64,000 bases of DNA from Eukaryota sp. TZLM1-RC (lineage: Eukaryota > Metamonada: BaSk clade): NCBI GenBank assembly GCA_040285825.1, contig JAUPSS010000001.1, positions 1,302,001 through 1,366,000 on the forward strand, in the 5' to 3' direction. Both the position numbers and the translations under genes were made by a program. This document shows positions 1 to 9,051 of this stretch, piece by piece. Position 1 is the first letter of the stretch. Each line of letters opens with the position of its first letter. Under the pieces are notes generated by a model that was not told where the DNA came from, did no database searches, and saw only the letters and a program-made list of their open reading frames with translations.

Positions 1-493
1 TTGCTTTTATTTGATTTTCCAAAGCCATTTTTATATGTGTATGTATTTGATTATTTGGTTAATGAAATAGTTTATTGTGATGAAGATGCGATTAATCATC
101 TCCAGAACCATTAGCTTGTGTTGTGGTTCTCTCGAATTTATTTGATTATATACATTCATTAAAAATTTGTCCTTTTCCTATTTTTTTTTAAAAAACTTAT
201 TTATTTTCTGTCTTTTTCCTTTTATTTATTTATCTTTAATTATATTATTTTTCTCTTTCTTGATAACTAGAGACAAAGTCTCAATATCTATGAAGATTTT
301 TGAAACATCATTTGTGTTAAAAAGTTATATATCAAAAGATAATGAAACGCATCCCCTCAATTACTTGTATAAAATAATTGCTTCAGTTACCATCAAAAAT
401 CAAACTCAATCTATGATCCTTTATACTAAAATTCCATGTCATTTGATCTATTAAGCATCATTATACAGTCAAAATCACTGATGAGAATGGTTT
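1..493. other. AT-rich stretch, no supported gene
   Basis: Very AT-rich DNA. A 95-codon frame (167-454, plus) lacks an ATG at its start, begins in a T-rich tract and codes for low-complexity hydrophobic sequence, so I do not call it a gene. Nothing else was recognised. Confidence 0.6.
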
Positions 494-1192
494 TCAAGAA
501 ATACCAGCTGCTTCTTCAAAAGACTGTTCTTCTAGTTCAGAGTCATATTCTTCAATGATCTTTCCTTTTTGTCCAACACTTAACACCTCTTCATGATCCT
601 CAACAAACCTAACTTCTTGATAGCTAGGTTCCCATAGTTCGACCACTTCCTCTGTAGTTCTACTTGCTGATGCTTTATGGTGTTTTACCTTCCATGGAAA
701 GGCACTCAGTTGACGACATTTAAAGTGAACTGCATCTGTTGTATCTTCTTCACATAAAATCATTTTGTTCAGACGTTCTGGTGCATCTCTCATAGTTTTA
801 GAATACAGTTTGATTTTGATTTTGTCTTCGAGGTGAAATCCTGGCAGTTCTGATGTTACAAATTTACTGGTTTCTTTGATCTTGAAGTCACCTTGATGGT
901 TTGAGTAGAAACGTCCTAGTTGTGGAGAACGAGACATTGTTGAAATAAAAGCTAGTGGAAAACCTGATCAAAAAGGATATCTCTTAATGTCAAACATGTA
1001 AAATGCATTGTTCACACAATGTCTGAGTTGTGTTACGATAGTAATTCCTACCGGTGTAATGTGTGGTTCTTTATGTACAGATAAGTAATAAGTAATCCAA
1101 AAAGAATCAGCTGAAAAGGAGTTGCTTGACATTTCCATCAATTTTGAGTTTGATGAATTTCGATAAAGAGTACAAGAGGATTTGAAGAACAC
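494..1192 (-). pseudogene. unrecognised protein frame with one in-frame TGA
   Basis: Two minus-strand frames (1192-968 and 937-494) lie in the same phase, separated only by a TGA at 970-968 and ten further codons. Read together they give about 230 residues. The upstream part (74 residues) looks protein-like but unfamiliar. The downstream 147 residues start MSRSPQLGRFYSNHQGD and end in an acidic tail with many Glu and Asp. I see no signal peptide, membrane segment or catalytic motif and do not recognise the family. It could be a 147-residue gene starting at ATG 937 with unrelated upstream sequence, or one longer gene with a nonsense mutation. The length of the open phase on both sides favours a coding origin. 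Confidence 0.4.
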
Positions 1193-1503
1193 CTAGAGCA
1201 AATCATTTGAAGATTTTGAAAATGAATCAGCAAAAATCATAATGGAACAAGTACAGTAAGTTTGCTGATTGTTCAGTGAATTATTTGACAACACATATCA
1301 TTTCAAGCAGAGGATGGTATAGGAGAAATCTATGAATCTTTTAAAACAATAAGATCAACATCATTATGTGGTCCTTTTGAAGTCACTAATTGATGAACAT
1401 TGATCACCAATAATCATGGAGATATTTGCTTTCACCAGTTTTCTACACAATCTCACTGGTGAAGTTCCGGAATTCAAAACAATTCCAAACAAACCTTGGG
1501 TTG
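1193..1503. other. intergenic, no feature seen
   Basis: AT-rich spacer between divergent genes, so it may hold both promoters. I found no convincing repeat or RNA. The open frame that enters the RCC1 gene from 1426 has no ATG before 1504. Confidence 0.5.
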
Positions 1504-3755
1504 ATGGGTCAACGTGCTAGTTCATTATCCAACAAGTCTGTTTCCAGGGCTGATGTATCTTCAGACACACAGCTCATTCCTCAAAATGCATCCTCTTCCC
1601 CTTTTAATTCCCGATCCGGGCCATCAGATTCAGGGGAGATTGGTAAACCCCATACGAACAACATGTCTTCGCAATACAGTGAAACCTCCACTATCTCGCC
1701 TTCGTTGAAGCAACGTTCGGCCGATACACTTCCCGATCGATCGGATCCAGTGGTTGGAGTCAAGTGTATTTCAAGTTGTTATGGCCATACCCTCCTTCTT
1801 ACTTATTCTGGTGAAGTTTATGGTTGGGGCGATAATGATTATGGTCAAGTTTTATATAGTGGACGGGAAGCAATCAAATCACCAATCAAATTACCATTAA
1901 CTAATATCATTTCCATTTCGGCTGGTGTTCACCGCTCCCTTGCCCTCTCATCTAAGGGTAAGTTGTATGGTTGGGGTTGGAATAGGTTTTATCAAATTAA
2001 TAACTCAATCAATGATTCACTACCAATTACATCAATTAAAATTTCCCAGAAAATCAAGGACATTTTTATTGGTACTTCTGTTTCATTTGGATTGACATAA
2101 GAAGGTCAACTTGTTAAATATTCAAAGAATAATTCTTTTCATTTATTTGAAGAATTGAATTCTATTGTTTTCGTTTCAGTTGCTGGTGATTCATTTATCG
2201 CAGTAGATTTTATCGACAATTTTTTCTATTACAGTGGGAGACGTTTCTCCAAGATAACAGTTACTCAGTATTTATCTCCAAGAACACCGTTTAAGGGTTC
2301 TGTTTCATTTGGTCATGATTTATACAACAAGATTTACCTTTTAGTAGTTGATACTAATGGTGATGTTTGGAAATTTGACAAGAATGATAAAGATTCTTTC
2401 AATAACAAACCCATCAAAGTTCCAGGGTTAAGTAATATTGATTTTATTTTTTGTCATAGAGCTATTCAAACTGCTGTTGATTATAATGGTCAAGCTTTTG
2501 CCTGGGGTAATTTAGGAGAATTATCTGATGTTTTTGGTGACCATGGTTATTGTAAAACCATTTGTCTTGAAGCTTTAACTAATGTAGAAGGTATTTCTTT
2601 AGGACATGACTTTCTTTTTGCCTACAACAAAAACACTGTTTGGGCTTGGGGAAGGAACTATAAAGGTCAATTAGGTACAGGTGATTTGATTGATCGACCA
2701 CAGCCTGTCAAAGTATTTGGATCTGAAATACTTGGAAGTTTTCATTATCCAAAACAACCTTTGGATAGAATGTACAATATTTTAATCAAATTAATCTACT
2801 ATGAATATTTAAATAATTTATCTGCTGTGTTTGGTAATCCTTCTTATGTTAAAGCTAGATTTTGCTCCGAATGTGGTATTAGTAAAAGAGTAGCCAAACT
2901 TGCCAAAGACGTTTTTGATTGTTATCCAATTCAAAACACTATGTTTTTAATAGATCCTGGTAAATTCAATTTAAATTTAGATATTTGTGATTTACATTTG
3001 CGCTTGACTGTCGGTTACAAAAATTTCACAGTAATTAATACAAGAATGAGAAAAATTACGGTTCACTTTGATGAAGTTGATTATGATCCACAATTATTAT
3101 CACACTCCCAAATGTTGAAGTTGTTAAGCTTGATGGAAGGTCGTATTTGAACCAAATATTATCTATCAATTTGGCACATTCATCAAATCTCAAATGCTTG
3201 GAGCTTGATTATCCATTTGAAATAGACCAATTACCCACTTCACTAGTGAAGTTAGTGCTGAAACACCGTGACATTGAAGTTGCTGATTTAAGTAATCTTA
3301 CATCATTAAAAGAGTTGGTGGTGCTCGCTAATAGTTTTTCCAATTCTATTTCGTAGGAAAGAATTGTTTTATCTCAATCTATTGCTACTTTCGAAGTACA
3401 TATCCCTACTAAATTGAGATACATGCCCCATCTAGGTGATTCTATTTATATTGGAACACAGCTACTAAACATGAAGAAATTGATAATTCACAAAGGTGTT
3501 CCTACCAATATCACTGAACAAAACTTTCCCTCTTTGAGATTGATTCAATTGATTAAACCTGATAAGGACAGTCTGTCAGATTCTTCCCTATCTCCAACAA
3601 ATCATATTAGTCAAGGTTTAATTAAATCTGTTAAACTAATCAAGAATGAATATGTAGTTGAATTATCTTGTTTTCCATGGTGGATTCAGTGTCCAATTTC
3701 TAAGTATTTGTTTTATTTTTTTCGCGAATATATGGTTGAGGATGAAATAACTTGA
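1504..3755 (+). pseudogene. RCC1-repeat protein with LRR-like C-terminus, broken
   Basis: First ATG of the frame is 1504. The N-terminus, MGQRASS, fits an N-myristoylation signal (Gly2, Ser6), so the intact protein may have been membrane-anchored. A Ser-rich linker follows, then RCC1 blade repeats from about 1750 to 2730, recognised by recurring GEVYGWGDNDYGQ-, GKLYGWGWNRFYQ- and VWAWGRNYKGQLGTGD-type strands. The C-terminal part (about 3150-3350) has Leu-rich repeat spacing. Breaks: TAA at 2098-2100 and TAG at 3354-3356 in otherwise continuous phase, and a one-base frameshift near 3145 at a T run. RCC1 propellers bind partner proteins or GTPases; no specific function can be given. The frameshift could be a sequencing error, but the two stops are substitutions, so I infer a young pseudogene. 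Confidence 0.75.
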
Positions 3756-3965
3756 TAGTGATAAATAATGGTAATTATTTAATTTAATGAATAATAAAAG
3801 GAACATCAGCAACAATCATTATGTACACAATTTTTGAGTCGACGCATCCAAGAGCACCCTTCTACTCTACAGCATTTGACCCATTCTTATTGCTTCTATG
3901 AAGAAAAACTTCAAATCAACAATAAAATGTTGGCCCGTATAACTTACCAAAAAGAATGTAACTTA

Positions 3966-4650
3966 CTGTAAGTATAGTCATTTTTTTCGGTAGTTTCGGC
4001 AGATGTGGATGTTGTCTTTTGGTATTGAATCATGAATACTATTCAGACTTACTGAGTCAATTTGGTTGTGTTGAGTTTTGTTTTCAATAAACCTTTTGAT
4101 AGCAGTATATTCCAAGTGTTAATCGAACTCATTGAAAAGGATACAAATAAATTAAAACCTCACGTTCTATGACTCAAAATTGGTAAATGATTCATGGGTA
4201 AATGCTAATAGTGTGTGAAGTGGATAGTTTACAGTTGGGAGTATAGAAATATGAAAAAAAATAAAAAATAAAAAATAAAAAAATCAAATTTATCTGAACC
4301 CCACGACTTAGGGCAACATTGGAAGTATTCAGTGTCACATGATCTCTTTTTATTTAGGGTAGATTCGAGAGAAGTTGATTGTGTAGACTTGTGGTTGATC
4401 ATTAATACTATTCAGACTTACTGATTCAATTTGGTTGTTTTAAGCTTTGTGTACAATAAACCTTTTGATAGCAGTAGTATTCAAAAATTAAACGAAATGA
4501 ATGAAACATAAAAGTTTATATTTTACGTCGTTCAATTAAATACAAATAAATGGTGGATTGGCTTCATTGAATGCCGACAGTGTGTTGATGAAATGGATAG
4601 TTTGAATTTGGCAGTATTCAGTGTTATTTGATCACTCTTCTTCTAGTGTA
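3966..4650. repeat. two-unit direct repeat of about 370 bp, imperfect
   Basis: The stretch around 4030-4125 (ATTCAGACTTACTGAGTC, later AATAAACCTTTTGATAGCAG) recurs around 4403-4495 with few changes. Similarity extends upstream and downstream: both units have a GTGTGT...GGATAGTTT block and a GTATTCAGTG block. Unit 1 is interrupted by a short solo LTR. No coding potential was seen, so this is non-coding tandem duplication. The remainder of 3756-4959 holds nothing else I recognise. Confidence 0.65.
4239..4318 (+). mobile_element. solo LTR, C-type, with TTGG target duplication
   Basis: The 3' end ACGACTTAGGGCAACA matches the end of the C-type LTR at 52754-52830 read on the minus strand. The 80-bp length fits the 77-81 bp of that family. 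TTGG occurs on both sides (4235-4238 and 4319-4322), while the sister repeat unit at about 4605-4615 carries a single TTGG at the same place, giving an inferred empty site. The 5' end no longer begins with TG and the centre has decayed into A-runs, so it is an old insertion reduced by LTR-LTR recombination. Confidence 0.55.
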
Positions 4651-4959
4651 CTGTTACATGAGTAACAGTATCCTTTTGCTGCTTTCCAAAAGTGATTTCT
4701 GTGTTTCAACATGTATTTGTCGTTTTCCATTGAAACAAATTTCGAATCTACTCCACGTAACATGTTTTGAAACAAGTGCATAATCATTCACGCTTTGTTC
4801 ACTGATTAGTAAAACCCAGTGAGTGCCATATTATTAGATCTGGGTCAGCAATATATAAGGATTATTGGTAATAGTACTCAATAATTTCGACTATATATAT
4901 TTATATTTTTGTATTTTTTTTCTTTTATTTTTATTCAACAACAAATATGAAATACACAA

Positions 4960-6945
4960 TTAAAACTCCACATCCTCAAAACCTGCCTCCCCTACATCAA
5001 AACAATTAATTGCTAAAGATTCAGAAAATTTCCCAAAAGAAGATAGTGAATCAGAAATTAGTTCTACCGTTCCCTTAAAAATAGAAAATACAATCCTGTT
5101 TTGCCAGTAAACACGATTGAAAATTCTTCCAGTTCTTTCTTTTACAACTACAACAAAATCCTCAAGGAAAGCCATAGCAGCCTTTCCTAGAGATCCAAAC
5201 AAAGAAAAAACAAAGGGACATAAATTATATTGGGCATGAGAATTTTCATTAACCGAGGAAATGGGTTTCGCATATTTAGCAATTTTATATTTTTCGCCTA
5301 CAAGAAGAGGATTATTTACATCCGAGTTAATGAGATGTTCGTTGGAGGAATTACAAGGGTCAATAGACATGGTGTCCACAATAGTAAAACTACCATTTAA
5401 ACCAGGAACAACTAGATCACCTCTTGTCAGACCCATAGAAGCTCTGTTGTAACGCGTATCATCAATATTGGGATCATCAAGAATTAATTTTGATAACAAC
5501 GGCTCTAAAAAGGAATATACTCGATATGATTTGCACATTACATAAATTTGGTCCCTGACGTTATTATGCACTTTGCTTCTAAACGTAATGAAATGTTTAC
5601 AGTTCAAAAGATGAGTAAACAAAAGAGGTTTACCACATTTACAAGTTAAATGATTGGGCAAATTGTTTGGCCACAGAAAACAACGAAAACGCATGTTTAG
5701 AAGCCATTCATTGTTTTTTAACAAAAGTCCATAAACAGAGGGAACTTGAGTTACTAAAGCAGCAGCAGAACTATCACGATTATCCTTTAAAAAATTACCG
5801 AAAGCGGGATTTTTAGTTTTGGCCAAGCCAAGTCTTACTTCATAATCCAAGCCTTCATATAATTTAACTAGATGGTGCTGAAGCTTTTTTAAGCAAAAAC
5901 GTAAATTTGGAAGTGATCCGGTGGGAATTTCTTGAACATTTTGAGGAAAACACTGAATCCAAATATCACTAGGCAAATTATCTAATTCGATTTGAAGTTG
6001 ATTCAATTAAAAATTTGATTCACCATGGATCAGATAAACATCATAAGGAAACCTTTGAAAAAATTCAAAAACAAAATTTTTTCTACCTCCTAAAAAAGCT
6101 GCTTTGCATAAAATCGAAGATTTCGTGAAACCAATTCCACCTAAATCAGCAGAACAAAAAACGTGACTTCGAATTAAAGATTCATTTACCTCCAATAATG
6201 AGGAAAAAAATTTGACCCGAAGTTTGTTGAAGGATCTACAAAAATCAAGAGACACTGAAGGAGGAGTTGACCTTAAAATATGAGTGAATTTTCCAGAATA
6301 ACAAATTTTAAAAATAAATAATTTGATGTGTTTTTCAATATCAAATTCAGCCATATAACTAAGATCCTTGTCAAATTTTTTCAATAAATTGCTGAATTGG
6401 GAATAAATTTCATCCAAATTACCTAACCAACATCCAAGAAACTTGAACGCTTGTTGTTTATAATTAATGAAAGGAATTTGAACATCATAAATCAATAGAG
6501 ATTGTTTTGTTCTTCCAATCAAGAGACATTTTGTGGGATTCAAGGCTAATGCAATATCTTTGTATTTCGCAGCAGTGCCTTCAGAAACCCTACAAATGCT
6601 TTCATAAGAACCAATAATCGAAATGTCATCCATATAAGCAACAATACGTAACTCAGGGAATTCTTTCTGGGTCAATTCAATAGTATTATGAGTAGCCAAA
6701 CAAAAAAGCAATGGACCAACAGGATCACCTTGTTTGACACCAGAAGAAGACTAAAGGGTAAAGGTGTCAAAGATTAAGTCCGACTTTTTTCCATAAAATA
6801 AGTAAAAATAGGCTGAAAGTTCTGGAAATTCTTGAAGAAGGACATCGTAAATGCAATTACGTTTTACTGAATTAAAGGCATTTTTAAAGTCCAAATTGAA
6901 AATATATTGATGTTGCTGACTATTGAAAAAGACATCTGAAGTCAT
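4960..6945 (-). mobile_element. LINE1 copy: reverse transcriptase plus Zn finger and nuclease-like C-terminus, 5' truncated
   Basis: A minus-strand non-LTR retrotransposon frame from 6945 to 4960. The reverse transcriptase core is visible: LDFKNAFNSV (first catalytic Asp), SGVKQGDPVGPLLF, and AYMDDI (catalytic Asp pair) near 6625. The C-terminal 348 residues contain a C-x-C-x7-H-x3-C finger (residues 122-136 of that block) and then RGDLVVPG...IVD (Asp197, Asp211) and EKYKIAKY, the layout of the restriction-enzyme-like nuclease of early-branching non-LTR elements. Two in-phase stops break it: TAG at 6753-6751 and TAA at 6006-6004. The sister copy near 31590 has TAT at the second site, so this is mutation, not recoding. 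The 5' end stops abruptly at 6945, the usual result of incomplete target-primed reverse transcription. The 3' flank contains GTTGAATAAAAATAAA-like sequence shared with the tail near 8575. Confidence 0.8.
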
Positions 6946-7656
6946 TTTTGTATTTTTAAATAGAATTTTCTCATTCTTTGTTCTTGAATATGTTGATAGT
7001 TATTTTTTAAATCCTTTGGAATTGTTTGAAACACCACAATATCAGGTAGAACAGTTTATCATCATTCCAATATTGAATTCTATGGCGTGGGGTGTAAATT
7101 GGCTTTCATTTCAATAAAAGTGTATAAAAGAATTCTTGTAGTTTGGATTCAAACACACACCCGGAAGTCTACATCAAAACAAATTGTAAACGAAGGGTTC
7201 TTCAACACTACTTGTTGAATTATTGATATCTCTCTTGCGAGTTGTAATTAACCACGAGTTTTGTGAATAATTTTTACGTGTCCAGACTGGAAAACAAATT
7301 TCAATGAGTTCTTGTTAAGATCACATTGTACTAGAGAAACTCATGTACCAGGATTAGAGAAACAGGATGTTTAGAACAATACATCAAAGTATAAATAAAT
7401 AAAGTCACACAGCATTGTTTCTTATTGAAAATGAATATTCAAATAATAATAAAAATCAAAACATTCAGTATAATGTGTTCTCTACCACTGGAGTCAGTAG
7501 CTCCGGTGGAAATAAATGAAATATGAAATTTGTTGATTCACAAAAAAAACTATCGATAAAGACAGAATAATTTTTTTTTCTCCCTCCCTTAGTCAACCTT
7601 CTCATATTTCACTTTCTGTCAAGGCGTCAAAGTCTTACTGTTTCTCTGTCAAAACG
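6946..7656. other. intergenic or LINE leader, no gene seen
   Basis: AT-rich sequence between the LINE1 copy and the next open frame. A pyrimidine-rich stretch (about 7570-7655) directly precedes the ATG at 7657 and could be the leader of that element. No RNA gene or repeat was recognised. Confidence 0.4.
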
Positions 7657-8319
7657 ATGCCATTGGCTGATAGTGACTCTGATACTGATTGGAACTCCCG
7701 AGTAAAGATTCTACCAGTCAGATCAAGCTCATCTTCTTCACTTCTCCACTCTCCCCACAATACAAGCTATGCTCGAAATTCATCTCAAAAAAATTTTCAT
7801 TCAAAAACTGATCATTGTACCAGAAAAAACACAGAAAAACCACCATTACGTTCCTTGCGTTCTGTTGCGCGTTCTATTAACAACTCCGTTTCTCGAAATT
7901 TGTTTTCTCCTGCTGAAACTGGAAAAAGTCAAAAATCTACTTCTACTTTTAACTCACAAATTGACAAATTAGAAATAACTGAAAAAATGAAACCATTGCC
8001 ATTAAAAGGTTCTAAAAAATGTTTGATTTGTGGTATCAGTGGTCATAATTCGAGAACATGTCCTGAAAAACAAAAAAGAGAAATTGAATTAAAATCTGCT
8101 CAACAAATTCTCGAATGTTCTGTTCCAGCTGATGCCGATGTGAAAGGTGCTGAAAATAATGTTTCTGACGATCAACATTTGAATGCTTCTAGTGCTCACT
8201 CTTCTTCCCTTCTGAAAACAATAATTTTTGTTGTCCATTTTGCAAAAAAAATGTTACAGATTCAAGAAATGGTCGAAAACTTCTGTTTTGTACCAATTGA
8301 AAAGCTGCTGATACCGTAA
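7657..8319 (+). mobile_element. zinc-knuckle protein, likely 5' ORF portion of a LINE, frameshifted
   Basis: The frame opens with ATG 7657. The first ~120 residues are Ser/Asn/Lys-rich. A CCHC zinc knuckle follows, CLICGISGHNSRTC (C-x2-C-x4-H-x4-C, about 8029-8070), typical of nucleic-acid-binding ORF1/Gag proteins. After about 8215 the frame loses sense; one phase over, a CPFC...C segment reads well up to about 8300 and then stops, so a one-base shift near 8215 is likely. The sequence runs straight into a LINE1 3' tail at about 8365. I infer the front of a LINE joined to its tail with the middle missing. A host zinc-knuckle gene is possible but less likely given the neighbour. Confidence 0.55.
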
Positions 8320-8364
8320 GATCCCCGATCCAGATCCCAGTAGAAATTAGCCCCGCCAGTACAA

Positions 8365-8600
8365 TTCCTTTGATTGATTGTAAAGAGAAGAACTGGCAGA
8401 AATTTCAACAGATTGTTTTGGCAAAATACAATTGTGTTTTCTATTTTTAAGGGGATGTTGAAGATGGTTTCTGATGCTTTGCTTTCTCTTGGATCTCACT
8501 ATGAGATAGTTGCATCTAGTGTTTTTGTTTTGGGAGAAATGGATTTTTTAGATGTTGATTCATAGGTTTTGAATAAAATTAAATTTTTTTAAAAAAAATA
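8365..8600 (+). mobile_element. LINE1 3' tail fragment
   Basis: The frame 8374-8565 reads VKRRTGRNFNRLFWQN, then IVFSIFKG, closely matching the last ~60 residues of the LINE1 copy at 4960-6945. The A-rich end after 8566 (TTGAATAAAATTAAA) matches that copy's 3' flank. It continues the element begun at 7657; reverse transcriptase and most of the nuclease region are absent. Confidence 0.75.
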
Positions 8601-8944
8601 AAGACAGAATAAGAGCAAAAAGGAAAACTATATTTCAAGTTGTGATATTCAGCTTAAGTAAAACCCACAGAACAGCCAATACATCACAACAAATTTTTCA
8701 CAACCATTGAAGAAGATTGTGACTACAACTTTTTTTTCAAAGATTGTACACTATCTCTAATTGTGTTGTGGTTCAATCTCGATCTTATATGATTTATTTT
8801 TTGAGAACACAGCTAATATCAATTATAATTGCAATATTGAAGCACTTCCTAGAATTTTAGATATCAACATTTGATTCATTTGATCACAAAACAAGCATGT
8901 TGTTTAAAAAAAATTTCTGAGTTGATTAGTTGGAAGTCCACGAT
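8601..8944. other. upstream spacer, nothing recognised
   Basis: AT-rich sequence between the LINE tail and the regulatory-looking repeats before the Asn-rich gene. No frame, RNA or repeat stands out. Confidence 0.4.
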
Positions 8945-8999
8945 GTCACTGTACACTTTTGTCACTGTAGACTAGGTCGACTGTAGACCTGTCTACAGT
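8945..8999 (+). promoter_or_regulatory. inverted/direct repeat cluster upstream of the Asn-rich gene
   Basis: ACTGTAGAC at 8980-8988 and GTCTACAGT at 8991-8999 form a perfect 9-bp inverted repeat with a 2-bp spacer. A direct copy of ACTGTAGAC lies at 8964-8972 and a partial copy, GTCACTGTA, at 8945-8953. The cluster ends 52 bp before the ATG at 9052, followed by a pyrimidine-rich stretch. This looks like a dimeric transcription-factor site with extra half-sites; a structure in the 5' leader is the alternative. Confidence 0.5.
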
Positions 9000-9051
9000 A
9001 TCCCTTAAACTCAGTCTCACGTCTTGTCCTTACCTTTCCCTGTCTCCTATC

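Noticed and set aside
167-454. Small plus-strand membrane-like frame
   Set aside because: No ATG at its start, T-rich low complexity, no recognisable protein features.
470-520. Hammerhead ribozyme core near CTGATGAG
   Set aside because: The GAAA box is not adjacent to a proper stem II and no cleavage-site stem pairs.
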